Assembly: GCF_001279005.1 (NCBI RefSeq)
Contig: NZ_LGCN01000119.1
Coordinates: forward strand, 62,001 to 126,000
DNA from: Streptomyces caelestis
GTDB taxonomy: Bacteria > Actinomycetota > Actinomycetes > Streptomycetales > Streptomycetaceae
Length of the DNA: 64,000 nt
Reading direction: 5' to 3'
The translations under genes and the position numbers were made by a program. Below the pieces are notes generated by a model. That model did not search any database. It was not told the origin of the DNA and saw only the letters and a program-made list of their open reading frames with translations. This document shows, in pieces, positions 50,091 through 59,416 of this stretch. Numbering within the stretch: the first letter of the stretch is position 1; every line of letters starts with the position of its first letter.

Positions 50091-52217
50091 TCAGGCGCCC
50101 GGCGGCGCGTGCAGGAGGAGCAGGGCGATGTCGTCCAGGCGGTTCTCCGCGTCCGCGCCGTGCCGCACCAGGGCGTCGGCGAGCTCGTCCAGGGGAAGGC
50201 CGCCGAGGCCGGTGAGGCGGCGGCACAGGTCGGCGACGGCGTCCTCGAAGTCGGTGCCGGGGGATTCCACCAGCCCGTCGGTGTAGAGGACGAGCAGCGA
50301 ACCGGGGGAGAGGCCGACCTCGGTCGACGGGTACGCCGCCGAACCGTCGATGCCCAGCAGCGGGCCGCCCGCCAGGTCCAGCACCCGCACCCGCCCGTCC
50401 GGCCCGCGCAGCAGCGGCGGCGGATGACCCGCGCGGGACATCACGGCCCGGCCGCGCGCGGGATCGAGACGCAGGTACAGACAGCTGGCGAACAGGTCGG
50501 AACCCAGTTCGAGCAGCAGCCGGTTGGTGCTGCGCATCACCTCCTCGGGCGCCTGCCCGACCGCCGTGTACGCGCGCACCGCGGTACGGACCTGTCCCAT
50601 CAGCCCGGCCGCCGTCACGTTGTGCCCCTGCACGTCCCCGATCACCGCCGCCGCCATCCCCTGGACCGGCACCAGGTCGTAGAAGTCGCCCCCGATCTCC
50701 ATCCCCTGAGTGGCCGGCAGATAACGGGCCGCCGCCTCGATCCCCGCCAGCGACGGCAGCGTGTGCGGCAGCAGCGCCTCCTGCAGCCCGTGCGCGAGCA
50801 GGTGCTTGGCGTCGTACAGCAGGGCCCGTTCCAGGGCCTGGGCGATCAGGCCCGCCAGACTGGTCAGCACCGCCCGCTCCTCCGTCGCGAAGTGGTGCGG
50901 CGCCGCGTACGACAGCACGCACGTTCCCACCGGGCGCCCCGAGGCGATCAGCGGCAGGTACGCCCACGCCGCGAACTCGGACGGGTTCACCAGCAGCGCC
51001 GGATACAGGCGCCCGATCTCCTCCCGGCTCTCGAAGAAGGCGGGCACGCCGGAACGCAGGACCTGGCTGCCGGGGGTCGGCTCCGACAGCGGCATCCCGT
51101 CGAACCGCTCCACGACCCGCGCGTCCGCGTACCCCTGATGGCCGAGCACGCGCAGCCGGCCCGCCCGGGAGCCGAGCACCACCAGCCCCTGGCTGCCGAC
51201 CGCCGGCGCGATCTCGTCCGCGACCAGCTGCACCACGTCCCGCACCCCGACCGTCTCGGTCAGCGCCCCGGCCAGGCTCAGCACCTGGGCGATGGTGACC
51301 AGCCGCGGTTGTTCCCGCCCGGACCGCGGCGCCGTGCGGTCGGTCTCCGTCACCGCCCGCGCCCGGCTGATCCGCACACTGAGTCCGGTGGTGCTCGGGT
51401 ACAGCCGGAACGACAGCCACTCGTCCGGCGGGCGCAGCGCGACGAACGAGGTGACGTGCTGGCTCAACAGCGCGGCCCGGTACCGGTCCTCGTGGACGGG
51501 ATCGTTCAGCCACGGTATCGACGCCCACATCTGGGCTCCGAGCAGCCGGCTCCCCGGAACGCCCAGCAGCTCCGCGGCGGCGGCATTGGCGAAGCCGACC
51601 CGCCCGTGCAGATCGAGCGAGCACAGGCCGTACGGCAGCCGGGACACCATCCGGGCCGCCTCCACCGCGCCGAGCGTGCCGACCGCGCCGCCCACCAGCG
51701 GCGCCGCCGGCAGATCCGGCTCCGGTGCCGACGGCAGGCTCTGCTCGGCGGCCCGCTCCAGCCGCGCCGCGAGCCGGTCGCAGGCGGCGGTCAGACGATC
51801 GTGCTCCCCGTCGGACAGCTCCTGCGGACGGGTGCCGGGCCAGGTCACGAAGACCGCGCCGTACACCCTGGCCGCGGTCGCCACCGGCAGCGCGGCCAGC
51901 GAGAAGGGGTACGGCAGCACCATGGCGATCCGGGGATAGCGGCGGGCCATCTCCTCCTCGCCGCCCACCCAGACCAGCCGCCGCTCGCGCACCGCGTCGG
52001 AGACCGGGATCGGCGCGCTCAGCCCCACTCGCTCCCAGGGGGCCGCGAAGGCGCGGGGCAGCCCCGCCATCACCGCCATCTCCAGCACCGGCCGGTCCGG
52101 CGAGAGCAGGTACACGGCCCCGGAGTGGGCGTGCACCTCGTCCATCATCGAGGCCAGCGTCAGCGCCAGCAGCGGACGGCCGACCGGCGCCCGCGCGGAC
52201 GACCGCCCCTCGGACAC
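50091..52217 (-). CDS. GAF/PAS SpoIIE-type PP2C phosphatase
   Basis: A 708-residue signalling protein. A GAF domain (about 15-170), a PAS domain (about 195-290), a second GAF domain (about 310-465) and a C-terminal SpoIIE phosphatase (about 480-705) with metal sites in EIGGDFYD and IGDVQGHN and the loop [10 protein letters not shown]. There is no C-terminal ATPase domain, unlike the divergent neighbour. The GTG at 52217 has GAGGAGG eight bases upstream; a longer frame lacks support. It would dephosphorylate a STAS anti-sigma antagonist in response to a bound signal. Confidence 0.86.
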   Translation of the reverse strand: MSEGRSSARAPVGRPLLALTLASMMDEVHAHSGAVYLLSPDRPVLEMAVMAGLPRAFAAPWERVGLSAPIPVSDAVRERRLVWVGGEEEMARRYPRIAMVLPYPFSLAALPVATAARVYGAVFVTWPGTRPQELSDGEHDRLTAACDRLAARLERAAEQSLPSAPEPDLPAAPLVGGAVGTLGAVEAARMVSRLPYGLCSLDLHGRVGFANAAAAELLGVPGSRLLGAQMWASIPWLNDPVHEDRYRAALLSQHVTSFVALRPPDEWLSFRLYPSTTGLSVRISRARAVTETDRTAPRSGREQPRLVTIAQVLSLAGALTETVGVRDVVQLVADEIAPAVGSQGLVVLGSRAGRLRVLGHQGYADARVVERFDGMPLSEPTPGSQVLRSGVPAFFESREEIGRLYPALLVNPSEFAAWAYLPLIASGRPVGTCVLSYAAPHHFATEERAVLTSLAGLIAQALERALLYDAKHLLAHGLQEALLPHTLPSLAGIEAAARYLPATQGMEIGGDFYDLVPVQGMAAAVIGDVQGHNVTAAGLMGQVRTAVRAYTAVGQAPEEVMRSTNRLLLELGSDLFASCLYLRLDPARGRAVMSRAGHPPPLLRGPDGRVRVLDLAGGPLLGIDGSAAYPSTEVGLSPGSLLVLYTDGLVESPGTDFEDAVADLCRRLTGLGGLPLDELADALVRHGADAENRLDDIALLLLHAPPGA

Positions 52218-52399
52218 GCCGACCACCTCCTCGCACGGCCGCGCCACCTGCCCCGGGACCCAATCTCCTCCCTGCCGGGCCGTCGCGCACGACGAGCACC
52301 GGGGAAGGGCCGTACGCCCCGCCGGACGACGCACCCCCGCGCACCTCGGGAGCCGCCGAACGCGCACAGGGGCTGCGCAGGTGTTCCCCAAGCGCTGTA

Positions 52400-54838
52400 A
52401 TGGCCAACGTGGTCGGTGAGGGCGCTGCGGGACGCAGCACGAGGACGCTGCGTGCGGAAGGCGCCCTGACGGCGATCGCGGCCGACCCGCGGCCACCCGG
52501 ACGGACGCGCCGGATCCTGGAGCAGGCCCTCGTCTTCGCCGACGTCGCGTTCGCCGCCGTGTACACGCTCAGCGCGGACGGAGAACTGCTGCACCTGGCG
52601 GAGTCCGTGGGGGTGCCGCGGACCCTGTGCGGGGTGCGGGACAGCTACCCCGTCGCCGGGCGCGCCCCGGTGGCCGAGGCCCACCGCGGGCGGCCGGTGT
52701 GGCTGGAGCCGGACGACCTCGCCGCGCAGGCGCAGTCGCGGCGCGTGCCCAGCCGTGACTTCTTCCTGGCGGCGCTGCCCGTGCGGGGCGGCGGCTGCCT
52801 GCTCGCGGTCAGCGAGCGCGCCGACGGCTTCGGCGCCGACGACCGCCGCTGTCTCGGCCTCGTCGCCGACGCCCTCGCCCCGCCCGCGCGGGCCGCCGCC
52901 GAGGGCGCCGACCTGCGGCCCGACGGCTTCAGCCTCGTCATGGACACCGGGCGGGTCCGGGTCGGCGAGGACATCCTGGAGCTGTTCGGCCTCGACCCGG
53001 ACGGCTTCGACGGACGGGTGGAGACCCTGCTGGGCCTGACGGTGCCGGAGGACCTGCCCTCGCTGATGTCCGTCGTCGAGGCCGACCACATGACGATCGG
53101 CGACCGCGAACTGGAGTTCCGGGTGCTCCAGCCCGCCGGCCCGCCCAGGTGGCTGCGGCTGCGCGGCCGTCTGGTGCACGGCGGCGAGGGGAGCCCCGCC
53201 CGGCTCGTGGGCTCCGTGGCCGACGCCTCCACGGTGCGTTCCGACATCACGGACGTGGCCCGGATCCAGCGCCTCGCCGCCGCGCTCGCCACCGCGGTCA
53301 CCGTGCGCGACGTCGGCAGGGCCGTGGTCGCCGCACTGCGCCGGCCGCTGCGCGCCGACCGTATCGCGCTCGCGGAGCTGGAGAACGAACGGCTCGTCGT
53401 CACCGTCCTCGACCCGCCCGAGCCGGAGGCCTGGCCGGAGCTGTGGCGCGCGGAGTGGCGCACCGAGTGGCCCGACGCGCCGGTGCGCACCATGCCCACC
53501 CTCGCCGCCGCCCTGCGCGAGGGCCGCGCCCGGATCTGGCCGGCGGGCTCCCCGCTGGAGCCCGCCCTCGCCGAGGTCGGCCCCGGCGGACTGGCCGTGC
53601 TGCCGTTGCCCGCCGGGAACCGCATGGCCGGCGCCTGTCTGATCGGGTGGGACGCCCCGCACGACTTCGGCCCCGACGAACGCGCCCTCCTCACCGCCGC
53701 CGCCGGCCTCGCCGGACAGGCCCTGATACGGGCCCGCGCCTTCGACGCCGAGCACGAACTGGTCGGCATGCTCCAGCGCCAGCTGCTGCCGCGCCGTCTG
53801 CCCCGGCTGCCCGGCGCGGTCGCCGTCGCCCGTTATCTGCCCAGCACCGCGGGCCTGGAGCTCGGCGGCGACTGGTACGACGTGATCCCGCTGCCGGACC
53901 ATCACGTCGCCCTCGTCATCGGCGACGTCCAGGGACACAGCGCCGGCGCCGCCACCCTCATGGGCCAGATGCGCACCGCGCTGCGCGCCTACGCCGTCGA
54001 GGGACACCCCCCGGACGTGGTGGTCTCCCGCTCCAACCGGCTCCTCATGGACATGGAGACCGACCTCTTCGCCACCTGTTGCTACGTCGACGTCGACATG
54101 GAGGAGGGCTCCGCCTGGTGCGTCCGCGCCGGTCATCTGCCGCCGGTGCTGCGCCATCCGGACGGCCGTACCGAGATCGCGGAGGCCGAGGGCGGCCCGC
54201 CGCTCGGCGTGGTGCGGCAGAGCGACTTCCCCATGAGCCCGCTCAGGCTGCGGCCCGGCACGATGGTCGCGCTCACCACGGACGGTCTGGTCGAGTCCCC
54301 CGGGTCCGACATCGACGAGGGGATGAACCGCTTCGCCCGGCACCTGTCCGCCGCCGACCCCGCCCACCTCGGGCCCGTCGCGGACGCCCTGCTCGGCAAG
54401 GCCCCGCGCGGCGACGACGTCGCCCTGCTGCTGATGCGCTACGACGGCATGACCTCCCGGCCGCTGCGGGAGAGCTGGACGGTGTGGCGGGTGCCCCAGG
54501 CGGTCGGGCACGCCCGCCGCTTCACCCGGCGCACCCTGCGCTCCTGGGGGGTGAGCGCGGACATCGACGGCGCCCTGCTCGCCGTCTCCGAACTGGTCAC
54601 CAACGCCCTGGTGCACACCGACGGCCAGGTCCGTCTCGACATCACCCTGGTCAACGACCGGCTGCGCCTCGCCGTCGCCGACGCCTCGCCCCGCACCCCT
54701 GTGAAGCCCACCAGCATCGGCTGGGAGGCCACCGGAGGCCGGGGCATCCTCCTCGTCGAGGCCGTGTCGGCCACCTGGGGGGCCCTTCCGGTCAGCGGGG
54801 GCAAGCAGGTGTGGGCGGAGTTCGTGCTGCGGCCCTGA
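52400..54838 (+). CDS. GAF-PAS-GAF SpoIIE phosphatase with C-terminal ATPase domain
   Basis: An 812-residue protein with an N-terminal GAF domain (about 25-165), a PAS-like domain (about 180-285), a GAF domain (about 300-460), a SpoIIE phosphatase (about 475-690; LGGDWYD, IGDVQGHS, TDGLVESPG) and a GHKL ATPase of the RsbW type (about 695-810; [14 protein letters not shown] and GGRGILLVEAV). It carries both phosphatase and kinase modules for partner switching. ATG 52400 has no good ribosome-binding site, so the start is not certain. It is divergent from the phosphatase gene at 50091-52217, with 182 bases between, and followed by a CBS protein gene. Confidence 0.86.
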   Translation: MANVVGEGAAGRSTRTLRAEGALTAIAADPRPPGRTRRILEQALVFADVAFAAVYTLSADGELLHLAESVGVPRTLCGVRDSYPVAGRAPVAEAHRGRPVWLEPDDLAAQAQSRRVPSRDFFLAALPVRGGGCLLAVSERADGFGADDRRCLGLVADALAPPARAAAEGADLRPDGFSLVMDTGRVRVGEDILELFGLDPDGFDGRVETLLGLTVPEDLPSLMSVVEADHMTIGDRELEFRVLQPAGPPRWLRLRGRLVHGGEGSPARLVGSVADASTVRSDITDVARIQRLAAALATAVTVRDVGRAVVAALRRPLRADRIALAELENERLVVTVLDPPEPEAWPELWRAEWRTEWPDAPVRTMPTLAAALREGRARIWPAGSPLEPALAEVGPGGLAVLPLPAGNRMAGACLIGWDAPHDFGPDERALLTAAAGLAGQALIRARAFDAEHELVGMLQRQLLPRRLPRLPGAVAVARYLPSTAGLELGGDWYDVIPLPDHHVALVIGDVQGHSAGAATLMGQMRTALRAYAVEGHPPDVVVSRSNRLLMDMETDLFATCCYVDVDMEEGSAWCVRAGHLPPVLRHPDGRTEIAEAEGGPPLGVVRQSDFPMSPLRLRPGTMVALTTDGLVESPGSDIDEGMNRFARHLSAADPAHLGPVADALLGKAPRGDDVALLLMRYDGMTSRPLRESWTVWRVPQAVGHARRFTRRTLRSWGVSADIDGALLAVSELVTNALVHTDGQVRLDITLVNDRLRLAVADASPRTPVKPTSIGWEATGGRGILLVEAVSATWGALPVSGGKQVWAEFVLRP

Positions 54839-54937
54839 CGGTCGTCGGGAACACCCGCGCCCGGTGGCCCCACCGCTGCGCCGGGTGCCCGGGACGTCAC
54901 CGGGGGACAGGAGAGGGGAGACGTCACGGCTCAGCGC

Positions 54938-55345
54938 GTGCGCGACATCATGACCGGCGCACCGGTGACCGTCGGGCCGCACACCTCGGTCGCGGAGGTC
55001 GCCCGCATCATGCGCGACCGCGGCCTCGGGTCCGTCCTGGTGACCGACGGCGACCGGCTGCGCGGCCTGGTCACCGACCGCGACCTGATGGTGCGGTCGG
55101 TCTCCCGGGGCGGCGATCCCGAGGACATCACCGTGGCCGGCGCGTGCAGCGACGACCCGGTGACCGTGGCGCCGGACGACGACCTGGACCACGCGGTGCG
55201 GCTGATGCGCGAACACGCCGTGCGCCGCGTCCCGGTCGTCGAGGACGGACGCCCCGTCGGCGTCGTCTCGCTGGGCGACGTCGCCATGGAGCGTGATCCG
55301 GAGTCCGCCCTGGGCGACATCGGCGTGGCCCGGCCCGCCACCTGA
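54938..55345 (+). CDS. CBS-domain protein
   Basis: A 135-residue protein consisting of two CBS motifs (a Bateman module), starting VRDIMTGAPVTVGPHTSVAE and with the second motif at DPVTVAPDDDLDHAVRLM. Such modules bind adenine nucleotides and sense energy state. GTG 54938 is the only in-frame start that fits; GAGGGGAG lies rather far upstream. Stand-alone CBS proteins are common in Streptomyces and often respond to stress. Confidence 0.87.
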   Translation: MRDIMTGAPVTVGPHTSVAEVARIMRDRGLGSVLVTDGDRLRGLVTDRDLMVRSVSRGGDPEDITVAGACSDDPVTVAPDDDLDHAVRLMREHAVRRVPVVEDGRPVGVVSLGDVAMERDPESALGDIGVARPAT

Positions 55346-55483
55346 CGAGGACGCCCGTCCGACCGGAACTCCCCGCCCGGGCAGGGATGTCGAGAAATCG
55401 GAAACCTGTGCGACGGAAAAGTGTTTGTCCGGTGCGGCGCCGGGGACCCGGACGGCAGCGGACCAGAAGGAAGATGATCAGTA

Positions 55484-55657
55484 GTGACTCCGGAGACCAG
55501 TGACCGACCCCGCCGGACGGAGACCGGCTGGGCGCGAGCCCGGCGACTGCGGGACGAGGACCCGCTGCGGACCTGCCTCCCCGCCGTGGACCGCGGTACC
55601 ACCTCCACCACCCCGAACGCGAGTGCGGAGGAGAACATCGTCAGGGGCGAGGACTAG
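55484..55657 (+). CDS. Possible small protein (57 residues)
   Basis: GTG 55484 to TAG 55655-55657 encodes 57 residues, rich in R, T and P, with one cysteine, ending AEENIVRGED. AGAAGGAAG lies upstream but rather far (about 13 bases), and a strong hairpin follows at 55696. An A/T-richer stretch at 55390-55430 could be its promoter. Codon bias is acceptable. No family is known; it could be spurious. Confidence 0.35.
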   Translation: MTPETSDRPRRTETGWARARRLRDEDPLRTCLPAVDRGTTSTTPNASAEENIVRGED

Positions 55658-55695
55658 CCCGGGCCCGGGCGCCTCGTCGGCCCTCAACGGGATGT

Positions 55696-55732
55696 CGTGA
55701 CGCACGGGACCAGGACGGTCCCGTGCGTCACG
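55696..55732. terminator. Strong terminator hairpin
   Basis: A perfect 16-base stem (55696-55711 with 55717-55732) around AGGAC. It would end transcription from the CBS gene and the small gene before it. Confidence 0.8.
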
Positions 55733-56389
55733 GCCGCGAGGACCGGGAGTCCGGCCGGCGGAGGCGCCGGCCTCGTCGAGGAGTTCCGCGGGCACCGGCC
55801 CGACGCGCGGGTCCCGCTCATCCGCGTCGCCGGCCCCTGCCCCCCGGGAGCGGCCCGACCGGCCCCGTACGGCCGGGCGATCGGCCCGGAGGGGAGAACC
55901 GGGCCGTCCCCCGGCTCGCCCCCGCCGGAGTCCATCCGCTCACACCCGCTTCCCGGCGCCCGCCCGGCTCCCGCACCGACGTACGCCGCACCGTGCCCCA
56001 GGGGGACGGGAAGGATGCCGGCGACGTCGTCGACACGGAGCACGTCGCCGACACGAGGCGCGCGGCGCGCGCATCATCGCGCGTGCCGCTTGGCTCCACG
56101 GGGTCCGCGGCGCTAACTTCATGCGGACGATGACCGGTCCGGAAGAAGCCCGCCGCCCCACCGACGCCACCGGCGTCGGCGAGGCCGCCCGGTGCGACCC
56201 GCCCGGGAGGCGTTCCGTCCGACGGGCGCGGTCCCGGAGCGGACACGGCCCGTCACGACGGCCTTCCCACGGCCCCTTACGGCGCCCCTCGCACACGACC
56301 GCGGACGGGGCCTCGGCCCGCCCGCGGTCGCGTGGTGGGCGCAGCCCTGCACGAAGCACTGCCCCGCATCCGCAAGGAGAGTCCCCTTC
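55733..56389. other. 657-base region without a confirmed gene
   Basis: Open frames here have poor composition and no ribosome-binding sites or family patterns. A promoter-like pair, TTGGCT (56090-56095) and TAACTT (56114-56119) with an 18-base spacer, could drive the methyltransferase gene at 56390 with a long leader. Otherwise nothing is recognised; it may be decayed sequence. Confidence 0.4.
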
Positions 56390-57193
56390 GTGAAACGCCA
56401 TGAGTTCCTCCGGGAACTGCACAAGGTCAGCGCCAACCGCAACTACCTGGAGATCGGCGTCAACGACGGCCGCAGCCTGCGCCTGTCACGCGTCCCCAGC
56501 ATCGCGGTCGACCCCGCCTTCAAGGTGGTCTCGGAGCTGAAGTGCGACGTCCACCTGGTGAAGGCCACCAGCGACGACTTCTTCGCCCGCGACAACCCCC
56601 TGGCCCACCTCAAGGGCGGCCGGCACCCGCTGCGCAACCTGCGCCGGGGCCGCAGCCCGATCGGCCACTGGCGCCGCACCACGCTCGACCTGTCGTTCAT
56701 CGACGGCATGCACCTGTTCGAATACGCCCTGCGCGACCTCATGAACGTTGAGAAGCACTCCGACTGGGCCAGCGTGATGGTCCTCGACGACATGCTGCCG
56801 CGCAGCGTGGACGAGGCCGCCCGCGACCGGCACACCAACGCCTGGACCGGCGACGTCTACAAGATCACCGAAGTGCTGGCGCGCTACCGCCCCGACCTGG
56901 TGACCGTCCTGGTCGACACCGAGCCCACCGGCCAGCTCGTGGTCTTCGGCGCCGACCCCGACAACACGGTGCTGCACGACAAGTACGACGAGATCATGGC
57001 CGAGTACAAGGTGCCCGACCCGCAGAAGGTGCCCGAGACGATCCTGGAGCGGGCCGGGGCGGTGCCCCCGGAGGCTCTGCTGCGGGCCGGGTTCTGGCGC
57101 CCCCTCGTGCAGGCCCGCAACCGCGGCCTGTCGCGGCGCGTGGGCTGGGAGCCCCTGCGCCGCGCCCTGGAACAGGTCGGCGTCAGCCGCTGA
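56390..57193 (+). CDS. Class I SAM-dependent methyltransferase (Methyltransf_24 type)
   Basis: A 267-residue protein with the nucleotide-binding motif YLEIGVNDGRSL and the acidic strand end LSFIDGMHLFEY of the methyltransferase 24 family, often found with cell-surface polysaccharide genes. The GTG at 56390 has AAGGAGA upstream. It converges on a large GT2 glycosyltransferase, which supports a role in glycan decoration, for example O-methylation of a sugar. The substrate is not known. Confidence 0.8.
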   Translation: MKRHEFLRELHKVSANRNYLEIGVNDGRSLRLSRVPSIAVDPAFKVVSELKCDVHLVKATSDDFFARDNPLAHLKGGRHPLRNLRRGRSPIGHWRRTTLDLSFIDGMHLFEYALRDLMNVEKHSDWASVMVLDDMLPRSVDEAARDRHTNAWTGDVYKITEVLARYRPDLVTVLVDTEPTGQLVVFGADPDNTVLHDKYDEIMAEYKVPDPQKVPETILERAGAVPPEALLRAGFWRPLVQARNRGLSRRVGWEPLRRALEQVGVSR

Positions 57194-57197
57194 GGCC

Positions 57198-57242
57198 TCT
57201 GCCGCGCGGTCCTTCGCGGCCTGCGCGGCAGACCTCGTACGG
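57198..57242. terminator. Terminator hairpin between methyltransferase and glycosyltransferase
   Basis: TCTGCCGCGC (57198-57207) pairs perfectly with GCGCGGCAGA (57233-57242) across a 25-base loop, between two convergent genes. Confidence 0.5.
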
Positions 57243-57265
57243 GGACACCGGGCGGCCGGCCGCGG

Positions 57266-59203
57266 TCACCGCCCCCTGCCGATCAGGGGAGACACCTTCG
57301 CGCGGGCCGTGCCGAGCGCCCGCCGCGCGGCGCGCACCAGTCTCCGTGCCGTGCCGGGACGCGGGACGGACACCACCCGCACACCGCCGCCGGTGACGCG
57401 GAGCGCGAACGGCAGCCCGCTCCAGGCGGGTCGCGCGGCATCGGGGGCCGGGCTCAGCGCGACCCGCCAGATCCCCCGGGGCAGCCGGTCGGGCAGTGTG
57501 GCCTCCAGCAGGGAGCCCGGCCCGTCGGCCGCACCGGTGAGCGTGCCGGACGCGTGCAGCGTCCTGCCGGAAGCGGTGAACCTGAGCCCCACCCGGGCGC
57601 CCCCGGCCGCGTGCAGCGGGATCCGGACGCGCAGCCGGGCCCCGCAGACGGTGACGTCCGGCCGCCGCACGCCGTCCAGACCGAGCCGCCGGCCCCCGGC
57701 CCCCGTGTCCAGCGAGAGGTTCCCGTGCGGCTCGGTCCAGTACGGCAGGACCGCGCGCCCGCCGGTCACCCCCGCGCAGGGCTCGGGACGCGTGGCGCGC
57801 GGGGCGGGGCCGAGCCGGCACTCCTTGGTCCAGCCGCCGAGCTTCACCCGTACGACCGCGTCCCAGACCCCGTCCCCCGGCAACTCGGCGGGATCGACGG
57901 CGGCGGTCGCCCGCAGCACCAGCCGCACCCGCTCACCGCCGTCGACGGGAACCGTCTCCCGGGTGACCTCCACGGGCTGGAAGTACTGGGCGGAGCTGGA
58001 CCGTTCACGCAGCAGCAGGTCCGCGGTGGCCTGTCCGAACCGGGCCGCGGTCTCCGCGCAGACCCACGCCACCGCCTCCTCCACGTTCTTCGGAGCGTCG
58101 GCCAGCGGGGTGCGGGCGGCGTTCGCGGGGAAGGTCATCGGCGCGCGGGCGGAGGTGTACTCGGCGGTGAAACCGATGTGCAGCGAGCCGCCGCGCCACC
58201 CCACGTCCGTGGGCCCCGCGGTCGGCGCGACACCGGCCTCCCACGCGGCGAAGGCCACCACGTCGTCGTACCGGTCGGCCTCGGCCAGCGCGGCGACGAC
58301 CTGCTGCGTCGGCTGCAACCCGGCGGGGACGCCCGGACCGAAGCGCTCGACGACGACCTTGTGGATCTCCGCGAACAGGGCCCTGCGGTAGTCGTCCGGC
58401 AGCCCCAGCAGCCGCCGGGCCCGCAGCCGCTCCACCATCTCCACCCGCAGCCAGCGGCGGAACAGCCGGTCCCGCACCGCACCCGGCTCGGTGTACCGCT
58501 CGACGACGTCGAGCGCCTCCCGCAGGTTGCCGAAGTACCCCACGGGGTCGAAGCGCTGGAAGCCGGCGTTCGAGGCGTCGTCGCGTCCGATGTGGTAGTA
58601 GCAGACGTAGTCACTGAGCACGGACACGTTGTCCGCGCGCAGATACGCCTCGGTGACGAAGACGTGGTCCTCCAGGCGCCGCCGCCCCTCCGGGAAGCGC
58701 AGCCCGATACGGTCGAGGAACTCCCGGCGGAACATTTTGTGCGGCGTGAGGCTGTCGATCAGCGGGGCGTTCTCGACCGTCGCCCGCGGATGGTTGCGAC
58801 GGAACAGCTCCACCGGCACCCCGCGGTTCTTGCCGGCCATCTTCCCCACGACGACGTCGGCGCCGTGGGCCACGCCGTACGCGTACATCCGCTCCAGGGC
58901 CTCGTCGCCGAGGTAGTCGTCGTTGTCGACGAACATCACGAACTCGCCCCGCGCGGCGGCGATCCCCACGTTGCGGGGCTTGCCCGACCAGCCGGAGTTC
59001 TCCTGGTGGATCACCCGCATCCGGGGATCCCCGGATGCGAGCCGGTCGAGCCGGGCCGGTGTCCCGTCGGTCGAGCCGTCGTCGACGAAGATCGCCTCGT
59101 ACGCGTCGGGAGGCAGCGACTGCCGCTGCAGCGAGGCGATGCAGTCCTCGATGTAGACCCCCGGGTTGTACACGGGAATGATGACGCTGACCTTGACCGG
59201 CAT
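57266..59203 (-). CDS. GT2 glycosyltransferase with long C-terminal region (TarS-like)
   Basis: A 645-residue protein. Residues 1-230 form a GT-A domain of family 2: VSVIIPVYNPGVYIEDCI, FVDDGSTDGTP, VDNDD (metal-binding) and FPEGRRRLEDHVF, which carries the catalytic base. Residues about 230-340 are helical, and the rest is beta-rich and may form carbohydrate-binding or trimerisation domains, as in TarS, the wall teichoic acid sugar transferase. The start at 59203 follows GAAGGGC. Together with the neighbouring methyltransferase it suggests cell-wall glycopolymer decoration. Confidence 0.85.
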   Translation of the reverse strand: MPVKVSVIIPVYNPGVYIEDCIASLQRQSLPPDAYEAIFVDDGSTDGTPARLDRLASGDPRMRVIHQENSGWSGKPRNVGIAAARGEFVMFVDNDDYLGDEALERMYAYGVAHGADVVVGKMAGKNRGVPVELFRRNHPRATVENAPLIDSLTPHKMFRREFLDRIGLRFPEGRRRLEDHVFVTEAYLRADNVSVLSDYVCYYHIGRDDASNAGFQRFDPVGYFGNLREALDVVERYTEPGAVRDRLFRRWLRVEMVERLRARRLLGLPDDYRRALFAEIHKVVVERFGPGVPAGLQPTQQVVAALAEADRYDDVVAFAAWEAGVAPTAGPTDVGWRGGSLHIGFTAEYTSARAPMTFPANAARTPLADAPKNVEEAVAWVCAETAARFGQATADLLLRERSSSAQYFQPVEVTRETVPVDGGERVRLVLRATAAVDPAELPGDGVWDAVVRVKLGGWTKECRLGPAPRATRPEPCAGVTGGRAVLPYWTEPHGNLSLDTGAGGRRLGLDGVRRPDVTVCGARLRVRIPLHAAGGARVGLRFTASGRTLHASGTLTGAADGPGSLLEATLPDRLPRGIWRVALSPAPDAARPAWSGLPFALRVTGGGVRVVSVPRPGTARRLVRAARRALGTARAKVSPLIGRGR

Positions 59204-59403
59204 CTGGATCTGGGCCCTTCGGGTCTCTCGCCGTCGAACGTGCGGGCTCGGTGTGCGACGCCCGATCGTAGTGCCACGGCCGCCGCGTTCCCCGGACCGC
59301 CCCGCCGCCGGGAGCCCACCGTGACGAGCGCCGGCACCCGCCGGCCGGCGTGCCCGCCGGGTGGCTCGAGGCGTGGTACCGCACCGCGGGCGCGGCCGCC
59401 GCC

Positions 59404-59409
59404 TACGCT
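59404..59409 (+). promoter_or_regulatory. Candidate -10 box of a leaderless promoter
   Basis: TACGCT fits TAnnnT and ends seven bases before the GTG at 59417, which lacks a ribosome-binding site. Confidence 0.3.
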
Positions 59410-59416
59410 GCTGTTC

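Noticed and set aside
55697..55731. Short peptide THGTRTVP-CVT encoded at the start of an open frame
   Set aside because: It is simply the translation of a perfect hairpin, better explained as a terminator.
55723..56393. Several open frames on both strands between the CBS gene and the methyltransferase gene
   Set aside because: Composition is Arg/Pro/Ser-rich as in random high-GC translation, no starts are supported and no motif is present.
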